Source: Bacteroidota bacterium (GTDB taxonomy: Bacteria; Bacteroidota; Bacteroidia; JAFLBG01). Taken from it: a stretch of DNA of 64,000 nt. Location: the NCBI GenBank assembly GCA_017303975.1, contig JAFLBG010000002.1, positions 106,491 to 170,490 on the forward strand, in the 5' to 3' direction. The position numbers were made by a program, and so were the translations under genes. A model generated the notes under the pieces. It had not been told where the DNA came from, did no database searches, and saw only the letters and a list, made by a program, of their open reading frames with translations. How positions within the stretch are numbered: the first letter of the stretch is position 1; each line of letters starts with the position of its first letter. Of the stretch, positions 1-8,900 are shown piece after piece.

Positions 1-1261
1 CAAGATCAGAAGAATAACCATCAATGTATGCCATAGCTCCTTGCCCTGAAATAAAAGCACGATAATAAGAGCTCCAATTAAGAATACCGGCAGAGTTTAA
101 TTGAAATAAAAAATAACAAAATACACCCATAGGATTAGAGCTTTGAAAAGCTCCTAAAGTGACAGGTAAGTTTAGAGAATTCGTAATGCCAAGTATAGAT
201 AGATTGTTTTGACTGTCGTGAGCAATTGCTTTTGACACTTCAAACTTGCTACCCCCAAAGTAGGTTGCCCAATTTCTACTACCTGTATTTGAAAAACTTG
301 CAACCACAATCTCTTTTGTACCGGAACTAGAGTTGTTTACCACTTGAAAGGCTCCAACAGAAACTGGGAAACCGTTAGAGAATGTAGTTCCTGAGGTAAT
401 TAAATTATTCAAGTTATCAGCAGTAATTGTATTTGCGTAATCCATTCCACTGCCGCCCATAAATGTTATCCAGGCGCTACTAGGGTCTATTACTAACGAA
501 TAATTTTTATTGTATGCCCCCACAGAAAAAGAAAGAAAAAAAGATTGCTCCTTCGATTCGTCTTTTTTTACTATATACTGCATAGCTACATCCTGTATAG
601 TTCCATCAATAGTTTGATACACTTTGGGCATCCACTCTTCTATCGTGCCTACCGATGTTTCGATATACAGCCTACCATTTACTTCTTTTATGTTATCGAC
701 ACCTGTATAGTTTAGTTGTATGTCATTTACTTCTCCACCCGGATTTACAACCATGTCATATTTAATTCCATTCGCTTTGTTTCCATACGCTACAAAATCA
801 ATGTTGTTGTAAATGTTTTCGTAGGTTACTTTATTAAAGCCCTTTACATGCGTTATTCCTGTTGGGCAGTGCGCATAGTAATAATTAGTATAGCCTTCTA
901 CTTCTTGTTCTTTTCTTGTTTGAAAGGCGTTGTTAGCTCCTACAAAATTAACATCTACCCTGCAACCGTTTATTGGTCTGGTATCTGGACCAGCACCTAA
1001 TTTTTCTTCTTCGCTAGCAAATGTGCGCACTAAATTTTCTAACAGTACATAGCTAATTCCCGTTTGACGCAAGTACACTTTGTTGCCACCTCCATCACCT
1101 ACAAACAATACATCGGGACGCAGGTTTTGGTTCATATCCACTACCTGTCCCTTGTTCTCAATAAAGTTCATGCCATTTCCTCGCAAGGCAGTAGATGTTT
1201 CAGAAGTATTTCCTACGCAATAATTGCAAATAAAAAAAAGAAGAAGATATCTGAACTGCAT
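1..1261 (-). CDS. Secreted DUF7948/SBBP-repeat protein, C-terminus cut by window edge
   Basis: About 420 codons are open from an ATG at 1261 to the window edge, so the C-terminal part is missing. Residues 1-17 form a typical signal peptide (MQFRYLLLFFICNYCVG). Near residues 33-39 is FIENKGQ, followed by a stretch describing VLFVGDGGGNKVYLRQ. This opening is characteristic of the DUF7948 N-terminal region of large Bacteroidota surface proteins. Further on are two SBBP-like beta-propeller repeats, one beginning ITFMGGSGMDYANTIT and the next TYFGGSKFEVSKAIA, each ending in LGAFQ or VGAFQ. Such proteins usually end in a T9SS sorting domain, which would lie outside the window. The protein at 14115-17498 starts with the same ENKGQ module, so the two share ancestry in their N-terminal part. 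The molecular function is unknown; a surface structural or adhesive role is inferred. Confidence 0.85.
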   Translation of the reverse strand, partial: MQFRYLLLFFICNYCVGNTSETSTALRGNGMNFIENKGQVVDMNQNLRPDVLFVGDGGGNKVYLRQTGISYVLLENLVRTFASEEEKLGAGPDTRPINGCRVDVNFVGANNAFQTRKEQEVEGYTNYYYAHCPTGITHVKGFNKVTYENIYNNIDFVAYGNKANGIKYDMVVNPGGEVNDIQLNYTGVDNIKEVNGRLYIETSVGTIEEWMPKVYQTIDGTIQDVAMQYIVKKDESKEQSFFLSFSVGAYNKNYSLVIDPSSAWITFMGGSGMDYANTITADNLNNLITSGTTFSNGFPVSVGAFQVVNNSSSGTKEIVVASFSNTGSRNWATYFGGSKFEVSKAIAHDSQNNLSILGITNSLNLPVTLGAFQSSNPMGVFCYFLFQLNSAGILNWSSYYRAFISGQGAMAYIDGYSSDL

Positions 1262-1384
1262 AGTTGTCAAAATAGCTTAGAAAAGAAATTATACCAATTT
1301 AATTTTTGTATTAAATATGCTATTCTTACAGTTAAAATAAACACAAAACAATGATAATGAACTTATTAAAATTTAATAAGTGAG

Positions 1385-3202
1385 CTAATACCGCAGCTCC
1401 AAATATCCCTTATACGATTTGTTATCGTACTTAGTAGTAAATACATAAAAATAAGTACCGGAAACTACTTTGTCGTTGCCTAGTGCGGGATTAGAAACGT
1501 TAACGCTTCCATCCCACTGATTACGATAATTATCTAAAGTATACACTAAATCGCCCCAACGATTATACACTTCAAATGTATTTTCTAGATTTTTAAATGC
1601 ACTTCTTATAACAAACGTATCGTTTATACCATCGCCATTGGGGCTAAATCCGCTGGGGATAAAAAGACTGTCTTTAATTACAATTGTTTCTGAAAAAGAA
1701 TTTGAGCAGCCATACGCATTTGTTACCGTTTGCAAAACACTATATGTTCCAGGTTCTTCAAACATATGAACCGGATTCGATTCTTGCGAAGTGCTACCAT
1801 CACCAAAACTCCACTGCCAGCTTACTACCGATTGCGACTGATCTATAAACGAATTTACAGTGCCCATATCACCACTAGAACTTACCGCAAACCCTGCTTG
1901 AGGAAGAGAAGCAACAGAAATATTGCAAACAGATACTGCTGACTTACATCCGTTTGCCGCCACCTGATAAACACTTATGGGTCCGGGACTATTATTCCAA
2001 TCTACCAAAATAGTTGATGTGCCTTGTCCGCTGCTTATTTGAGTACCGCTAGGAGTTGCCCACACAAAGGTACCGCTGCCAGATGCCGAAATACTATTAC
2101 CTGCTTTATTTGCACAAATGCTATCTATACAAGCTATAGAAGGCGCTACAGGAGACTCTTTGCTAAGCACCATCGAATCGTTAGAAAAATTATTCCAATT
2201 AGCTTTTTTCACAGAACTATAATTTGTAAAGGCATTGTTTGTTGCACCCACTAATCCGTTCCAATAGGATACAAGCGGAGTATTCCACTGTGCAATACCA
2301 TCCCAATTGCCATCTGCTATTTGATCATAATAAATTTCAACCGCTGCACTGGTTGTAAAACTAGCAGCTCGTTTTACTTTATGAAAAAAATGTAAATTAA
2401 TTCCACACACCGTTGCCGTATCTAGCTTATTGGTATTGGTAGGCAAGGCATTCACAAGTCGGGCTGAAAACGTATCGGCTAAAGAAGTTGATGGTGTAAC
2501 AAAAACAGGCCTATATCTTGTTGTTCCTAAAGAAGAGCCTGTGGGATAAAAATAAGTGCTTGTACTATTTACAACCCTTGACAAACTACCGTTACCAATG
2601 CTACTTACAAAACCTTCGTTACCAAAAACAGTAGCATTCATAATAGCTGAAACGGATGGGTTGTTTACATAAAAAGTATTTGTATCAGTGTCTAACTCAC
2701 GGTCACTAATTATTAACACACCAGTTGCATCAACTCCTGCATTCGTAGATTTTAAGCTCTTTTTTCGTGCATTGCCCGCTCCCAGTCCAGTTAAATGCAA
2801 ATTATGAAATGTTGTTGGCGTATTGTTTGTACTTGTAATAAATTGTTGCGCAGTACTTGAAAATAATTCAACTGTGCTAGTATCAGCTATAAATGTAGCA
2901 TCGTTCTCCCAATCTTGCTCCACACGATACAACCCACTTCCAGACAAAACGGAATTCCCTTTTAAATACAAAGAGCCAAGGTTTCCGCTATTGGCAATAG
3001 TTACAGTTCCATTGTTTACAATATTGCCAGAGGCAGTATTCCAAACATCGCCATTTACCATCACTAGCAAGCCCGGGCTTATTACAACTGTACTACATTG
3101 GTTGAATACAATAGGTTGAGCAAAAACTTTTAAATAAAACATTAGTGTTACCACAAACAGGTTAGCACTAAGCCTTGGAGTAAATGAACAATTAGTTATC
3201 AT
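1385..3202 (-). CDS. PKD-domain T9SS type B sorting protein
   Basis: A secreted protein of about 605 aa. The longest reading frame starts at a GTG at 3214, but the ATG at 3202 gives a compact signal peptide ending near YLKVFAQ and is preferred. The N-terminal part (about 30-350) is a beta-rich Bacteroidota surface region with no family I can name. A PKD domain lies near residues 425-510, with the signature WQWSFGDGSTSQESNPVH. The last 90 residues are a gliding-motility-associated C-terminal domain: SGFSPNGDGINDTFVI, then NRWGDLVY, WDG, and terminal YKGYLELRY. That domain directs export through the type IX secretion system. The gene starts 24 nt after the stop of the gene at 3227-3961 on the same strand and is probably cotranscribed with it. 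Its ligand is unknown. Confidence 0.9.
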   Translation of the reverse strand: MITNCSFTPRLSANLFVVTLMFYLKVFAQPIVFNQCSTVVISPGLLVMVNGDVWNTASGNIVNNGTVTIANSGNLGSLYLKGNSVLSGSGLYRVEQDWENDATFIADTSTVELFSSTAQQFITSTNNTPTTFHNLHLTGLGAGNARKKSLKSTNAGVDATGVLIISDRELDTDTNTFYVNNPSVSAIMNATVFGNEGFVSSIGNGSLSRVVNSTSTYFYPTGSSLGTTRYRPVFVTPSTSLADTFSARLVNALPTNTNKLDTATVCGINLHFFHKVKRAASFTTSAAVEIYYDQIADGNWDGIAQWNTPLVSYWNGLVGATNNAFTNYSSVKKANWNNFSNDSMVLSKESPVAPSIACIDSICANKAGNSISASGSGTFVWATPSGTQISSGQGTSTILVDWNNSPGPISVYQVAANGCKSAVSVCNISVASLPQAGFAVSSSGDMGTVNSFIDQSQSVVSWQWSFGDGSTSQESNPVHMFEEPGTYSVLQTVTNAYGCSNSFSETIVIKDSLFIPSGFSPNGDGINDTFVIRSAFKNLENTFEVYNRWGDLVYTLDNYRNQWDGSVNVSNPALGNDKVVSGTYFYVFTTKYDNKSYKGYLELRY

Positions 3203-3226
3203 AAATTTATGCACTATCCGTTTGTT

Positions 3227-3961
3227 CTAGTTAAATACAATTCCATAAAGAGAAACGCCATCTGCTGTAACCCTATGAGTGCGATCTTGATTTCTAACTT
3301 CTAATGTGTAACTATATACTCCTGAAACAGAAGGGATGTCAACATATTGTATAGACATTGTCTCCCCGTATTCTAGAGGATTAGAATTTAATAAAGTCTT
3401 AGTAGCTATACCACCTGCTTTAATATAGGTTGAATTTCTTTTGATATACATATAAAAACCTTCTCGTAAAATTCCATTATGTCCACCCCATTGCCCAGTA
3501 AGACCACTTCTGTTAAAATCTGCACTTCCCATTAAGAACACTTTTTGTCCGGCAATAACATTAATTGTAAAAGTCTGAATAGCAATTGGTGTATTTAAAC
3601 TTGTGGACATATAGGATATATCTAAAGAGTCTCTATCGGTAATTCCATTTTGTTGTGCATACTGAAAACCGGCAATACTAATGCCTGTGGGTGGGCAAGT
3701 AGATGTCCAGGTAGAGAGCATTGCATTGTACACAAACAAGCAGCCAACAGTGGTGTCGTACACAATTAAGCCATCGGCAGGGCTAGCAATAGCAAGGCGC
3801 TGAGTGGTTGTCATGCGAGGTGCCAGCAGCCCTTTGTTGGTAGAAGAAACATCAAGTATCGCGCTTGGGTCGGGGGTGTTGGTGCCTATACCCATATTGT
3901 TTTGCGCGGATGTGTAAAACCCGGTTACAACTAGATAAAAGAATAGTAGTGCTTTTTTCAT
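3227..3961 (-). CDS. Secreted protein of unknown function, PRMTTTQR-type N-terminus
   Basis: A 244-aa protein with a signal peptide (MKKALLFFYLVVTGFYTSAQ). The mature N-terminus reads NMGIGTNTPDPSAILDVSS then KGLLAPRMTTTQRLAIASP. This opening is very common in Bacteroidota secreted proteins and resembles the N-terminal segment of tail-fibre-like proteins. The remaining roughly 150 residues look beta-rich, with alternating polar and aromatic residues, and could form a C1q- or jelly-roll-like head; this is inference only. No T9SS sorting domain is visible at the C-terminus, unlike its neighbours. It lies immediately upstream of the PKD protein at 1385-3202 in the same direction, so the two products may be exported together or interact. 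I cannot name a function. Confidence 0.8.
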   Translation of the reverse strand: MKKALLFFYLVVTGFYTSAQNNMGIGTNTPDPSAILDVSSTNKGLLAPRMTTTQRLAIASPADGLIVYDTTVGCLFVYNAMLSTWTSTCPPTGISIAGFQYAQQNGITDRDSLDISYMSTSLNTPIAIQTFTINVIAGQKVFLMGSADFNRSGLTGQWGGHNGILREGFYMYIKRNSTYIKAGGIATKTLLNSNPLEYGETMSIQYVDIPSVSGVYSYTLEVRNQDRTHRVTADGVSLYGIVFN

Positions 3962-4430
3962 TTGTATTGGTATTAAATTGTTACCTAAAATCTTTTAAAA
4001 TTTCGCATATAGTTTTGTTGGATTATTCTATTTACAGCCCAATAACTTGATTAAAATGGTTGTGGTATAAATTAAGTTGGCTTCTCATTTTTTTAATGTG
4101 TTTATAGTTGGCTGTATTAAATTGTATCGTTACAATTTTCTTTACCGCATTTATCAGGTTAGAGAAATAACTTGGTGCTTTTTCGGGTGTAGTTTTTCTG
4201 TTCATAGCTTCCTATTTTAGGTGTTATTGTTTTATATAAATGTAGCTGCGCATGTTTTTTATTTCCATGTTGCTTTTGTTTATAATGAGTGGTTTATAAG
4301 CTCAACACAAAACAACAAAACACTCTATTTCAATTAATTAAAACAAAATAACAACCTTAAATATGAGCTATTCCTTTGTATAATTATAATCTATTTGTAA
4401 CTTAAAGTAATTACCAATTTGATAATTAGT
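3962..4430. other. AT-rich divergent intergenic region
   Basis: The longest stretch without a confident gene, 469 bases between a minus-strand gene ending its 5' side at 3961 and the plus-strand gene starting at 4431. It must hold promoters for both directions. On the plus strand TTCCTTTG (near 4372) resembles the Bacteroidota -7 element TAnnTTTG with one mismatch, but I found no convincing -33 partner. The central part is covered by a possible 57-codon minus-strand ORF listed separately. No tRNA-like fold, long inverted repeat or mobile-element end was seen. Confidence 0.5.
4032..4205 (-). CDS. Possible small basic protein, 57 aa
   Basis: An ATG at 4205 on the minus strand opens a 57-codon frame ending in TAA at 4032-4034. 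The product is lysine- and asparagine-rich and begins MNRKTTPEKAPSYFSNLINA, with a basic helix-like middle (KHIKKMR). AGGAAG lies 3 nt before the ATG. That is weak support here, because few genes in this window show Shine-Dalgarno motifs. The frame sits inside an otherwise empty divergent intergenic region and runs in the same direction as the gene at 3227-3961, whose start is 70 nt downstream. No homologue is recognised. It may be a real small protein, a leader ORF or chance; AT-rich DNA can yield frames of this size. Confidence 0.3.
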   Translation of the reverse strand: MNRKTTPEKAPSYFSNLINAVKKIVTIQFNTANYKHIKKMRSQLNLYHNHFNQVIGL

Positions 4431-5951
4431 ATGCGCAAAGGAGAAGACGATTTGTTTCAATTAATAAAATCACTCACAATTCCTGAGCGAAAACAATTTT
4501 ATTCGTTTGCAAATAAATATGATGGAGATGAGAGCTCCGAAAAAACATACATGCTTTTATTTGAAGCAATAGATAAAAGCAAAAATTATAATGAATCTGA
4601 TCTAAAGAAAAAATTTGCAGACACAATAAAAAACTTTGCCTTTACAAAAAAATATTTGTTTCAATTAATCATAAAAACCCTTAAATCTTTACCACTAGAA
4701 AATGATATTGATGCAGAATTAGAGGACATGATTCATACCACAAAAATTTTGCGGAACAAAAAATTATATCACAAGTGCTTAAAGAACTTGTACAAATGCA
4801 AAGAACTTGCGTATGCTCATGAAAAATATAGCTTCCTAGAGCGCATTTTGGCATTGGAAATAAGCCTACACATTCACTCCATAGGAATTTACAGAAGCAA
4901 TCATATCGAGTTAACCGAAGAGTTTCAAGATGTATTTAATAAAAACAACTTTCAACGAGAAAAAAGCTTTATTCATCAAAAATTAATAGCACTATATAGT
5001 TCGGACGGGCTGAAGAATGAAAAGAAGAAAGAGATAGATAGTCTAATTTCGCGCTGTGTAGTTTTAGAAGCAGAGTTGACAATCCCAATATCAGTGAGAT
5101 TAGATTTGATTACCATTATAATGGGATATTATTCAAGACTATATTACGAAACTATCGTTTTCGAATATTGCAACCGGTGGTGTAATTTATACGAGAGAAA
5201 TAACGTAAAGGAAATTAAAGACAATATTCTTGATAGAAGATATTTACTTTATTTAATGAATGCAGCAGAAGGGGCTAGCCTTGCAAAAGATTTTGCAAAA
5301 TACAACAACTTATTAAGCAAAATAGAGGTGGTAATTCACGAATATAATTCTGTCACCAACGATAATTTCATTCAAAGTAAATTACTTGGCATTAAATTGC
5401 TTCACTCCATTGACTCAGCCTCCATCTCAACTTTTAATTTTGATAGTATCGAGGCATTTTTAGCTAAAGAAAAGAGTTATACTTCTACCTATGTAAAATT
5501 GTATTTGTATCTGCAATCATACTTTCTCCTTTGTAAAAACTACAAAAAATTTGCAGCATACATGGTAAATTTCGAACACCAAAAGTTAGACAATTATATA
5601 CTCAGCGAGTCTATTTTGCGATTCTACCACATACTCTGTTTTAATTATTACTACATCAAAGAGAATTATACTGAAGCGTCAAGAATTGCGAAGAATGCAA
5701 TTGAAGACCCAAAAATAAAACTAGAACAATTTGACATCTTATGGTACAATTCCCTTATTGCAGTGCTAAATAGTGGCAAAGTGAATGAAAGTGAATCTCT
5801 GAAAAAACTTCTTAATGATTTAAGCGGAGTGAATGTTTTCGAGAACTCTTTCGGCCCCTACGCAAAAATATGGCTAGAAAGTATCATCAGAAATACAGAT
5901 GTAGAAATTATTATCCGCGAACAAAACAATCAACTATCTTCTAATCTCTAA
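4431..5951 (+). CDS. Conserved helical protein of unknown function
   Basis: About 506 aa from the ATG at 4431. A TTG 12 nt upstream (4419) also fits the frame but is less likely. There is no signal peptide or membrane segment, so the protein is probably cytoplasmic. It is rich in Leu, Lys, Tyr and Asn, and secondary structure appears almost wholly helical, with paired helices through residues 60-490 that suggest a TPR-like or other alpha-solenoid fold. No catalytic motif is evident. It is the only plus-strand gene within the 1-20.5 kb secreted-protein island. Its 3' end overlaps the convergent adhesin gene at 5934-9827 by 18 bp. A scaffolding or regulatory role is conceivable from the fold but has no direct evidence. 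I do not recognise a named family. Confidence 0.8.
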   Translation: MRKGEDDLFQLIKSLTIPERKQFYSFANKYDGDESSEKTYMLLFEAIDKSKNYNESDLKKKFADTIKNFAFTKKYLFQLIIKTLKSLPLENDIDAELEDMIHTTKILRNKKLYHKCLKNLYKCKELAYAHEKYSFLERILALEISLHIHSIGIYRSNHIELTEEFQDVFNKNNFQREKSFIHQKLIALYSSDGLKNEKKKEIDSLISRCVVLEAELTIPISVRLDLITIIMGYYSRLYYETIVFEYCNRWCNLYERNNVKEIKDNILDRRYLLYLMNAAEGASLAKDFAKYNNLLSKIEVVIHEYNSVTNDNFIQSKLLGIKLLHSIDSASISTFNFDSIEAFLAKEKSYTSTYVKLYLYLQSYFLLCKNYKKFAAYMVNFEHQKLDNYILSESILRFYHILCFNYYYIKENYTEASRIAKNAIEDPKIKLEQFDILWYNSLIAVLNSGKVNESESLKKLLNDLSGVNVFENSFGPYAKIWLESIIRNTDVEIIIREQNNQLSSNL

Positions 5952-8900
5952 ATATCCTTTGTACGGATCCATACCTTCAATGATTAACACATAGAAATAG
6001 GTTCCCGAAACAACCTTTCCGTTACCAATACTCAAGCCCTTATTGGGAGTTCCATCCCAATCGTTCTTATATGGTTTTGCCTCGTACACTTTATCTCCCC
6101 AACGATTAAAGATTTCCAATGTATTATTTCCATTTCCAAACCTGCTTAAATTTTTTAGCACATAGGTATCGTTTATGCCATCGCCATCGGGGCTAAATCC
6201 ATTTGGAATAGACAACACCAACTCGGATAACACTTTTAAATACACTTTAGCAGTATCGCATTTCAACGTACAATACAAATCACATAACTGATAAGCAATA
6301 GAATCTTCGCCCGAAAATCCGGAGTTTGGCTTGTATTCAAAATATCCATTTGCATTGGAAACAATTGTGCCATTCTTTGGATTATCAATAATTACAATGT
6401 TATTGGCATTATTTCCGTTGTCGTTTCCAAACACATACACAGATTTAACTTCGTTAAAAAGCGTACTATCATAATCGTTTGTTGCAAGTACAACACCTGT
6501 AGATAATACCGAAATAGGGAACTGATAAGAAGCGCTACAGTTATTAGCATCCTCAACAGTAACAGTGTATGTACCGGACGTAAGCCCTGTAAAATTACCG
6601 TTTGAATTTGAAATAGAACCCGGGAACAGCTTATAAACCAATCCCCCACTGCCACCTGAGGCAACCACGCTTGCAGCTCCATCTGCAACTCCTGAACAAC
6701 TTTCATCAGTTACAGATCCGCTAGATGCCAACAACTGTGATGGTTGAGAAATTGAAACAGTTAAGGTGTTTAACGAATTACAGTTATTCCCATCGCTAAC
6801 CACTACAGAATATGTTCCGGAAGATAAGCCTGTAAAAGCACCTGAACTATTCGTAGTTGAGCCCGGATTTAATTGAAACGTATAAGAGCCTGTTCCGCCC
6901 GTTGCAGAAGCGGTTATTTGACCTGTAGAATTTCCAAAACAAGAAAGATTATTACTAGCACTTAATGTAAGAGTAATTGGCGCAGGTTGCGTAATTACAA
7001 TCTGTCCTCCGGAAGATACAGCTATCGCAGAACAACTATTTGCATCAGCCACAACAATAGTGTACGTACCTGCTGACAGATTAGAAAACACACCGTTCGT
7101 ATTCGAACTGTTAATTGGGAGTAATGTGTAGGTATATCCGGGCACGCCACCATTTGCAGCAACCACCAAGGATGCATTAGACGAACCGGAGCAAGTCAAA
7201 GAGCCTGTCATTGTTACCGTTGCACTAACAGCTGCCGAAGGCTCTGTAATAGATACTACTGAAGTAGAACTACAAAGATTTGCATCTGTTATTGTTACCG
7301 TATAAGTACCTGCAGCAACTCCTGTTATATTTTGAGTTGTTTGAGAATTACTCCACAAATAAGTAAATGGCCCAGTACCACCAGCAATAGAAGCTGATGC
7401 AGAACCAGTAGTAGTTCCAAAACAACTTATATTATTCAAAACACTTGCAGATGCAACACCTCCTGTGGTGTTGGCAAGGGTAGTAGTAGCAATAGCACTA
7501 CAAGCATTTGCATCGGTAACTGTAATAGAATATATACCGGACGAAAGTGCCGTAGCAGTTTGCGTATTGATTAAATTACTCCACAAATAAGTATATGCTC
7601 CTGTACCTCCTGCAAAATTAGCTGTTGCAGAACCAGTACTACTATTACAACCTGATGGGATAGTAGAAATACTTCCGGTAAGTGTTGCCAATGGTTGAGT
7701 TATAGATACAGTACGTGTTACAGTACACCCTTTAGTATCAGTAGTTGTAACGGTAATTATACCCGATGTAAGATTATTTACAAAAGATGTTGTAGCTGCA
7801 TTACTCCAAGAATACAAATAACCACCATTACCTCCGCTACTTGCAACAGAGGCTGTTCCGCTAGACCCTCCAAAACACAATACATTTGTGGAAGAAACAG
7901 TTGACGACAATGCAGATGGTTGTGTAACGGTATATGTCTTTACTATAGTACAATTATTTGCATCTCGAACAGTAACAGAATAATTACCGGCTGCTAATGT
8001 AGATATACTATTGGACGTACCGTAACCAGTTCCCCAGTTATATTGGTAATTGGCAACACCCCCGGCAACCGAAGCAATGGCAGCACCATTGGCTTGTCCA
8101 TTGCAAACTACTGAAGTGGAAGATATAGTAGAAGTTATAACAGCGGGTTCGGTAACAGTATAGGTTTGTGCAGTTTTGCAGTTATAACTACAAACTCGTA
8201 AGGATAAGTCATCTATTACAAAATCGTTTCCTACGGCAGTAGCATTATTATCACGCAATGATAATGTACAAGTAGTTATTGCCCCGGAATTAAAAGTTAT
8301 GCTGTACTTTGTCCATGTATTAGACAACGCAGGTAAGGTTTGTGCCGAACCAACATCAACCCCATTAAGCTGTAGCCTAACAACAGCAGGATTTCCAGAA
8401 TATGTACTCGCTGCCCAAAAACTAAAACTGTAATTGGTATTAGAAGCTAGAATCGCATTCTGAATCCAAAATCTATTTGTGCTAACAGACGAGCCGTTAA
8501 CCACTAATAAATTTCCGTTCCCTGTAGTATGATCTGTTAAAGCAGTCCACACGCTGTGTACTTTATCTGGATCTGTCTCAACAATTATAGAAGTTTCATC
8601 CAAGTCATTACTCATATCAAATGTTGCATAATTATAATCGGAAGTAAAGCCTGTGTTACCACTAGTAAAACTTCTATTAATAAGCAATTCGGGACCAATA
8701 GGCACACACACATTATCATTTACATTAACAGTATAATTGCCCGCAGATAAAGTATTGATGAAATTTGTAGTTGCATTTGAAGGCGACCATAGATAAGAAT
8801 AAGGTGTGGTGCCGCCTGTAACACTAGTTGTTATAGCACCTGTAGAATTGCCATTGCACAACACATTAGTAACACTTCCATTTATAGCCACAACCGATGG

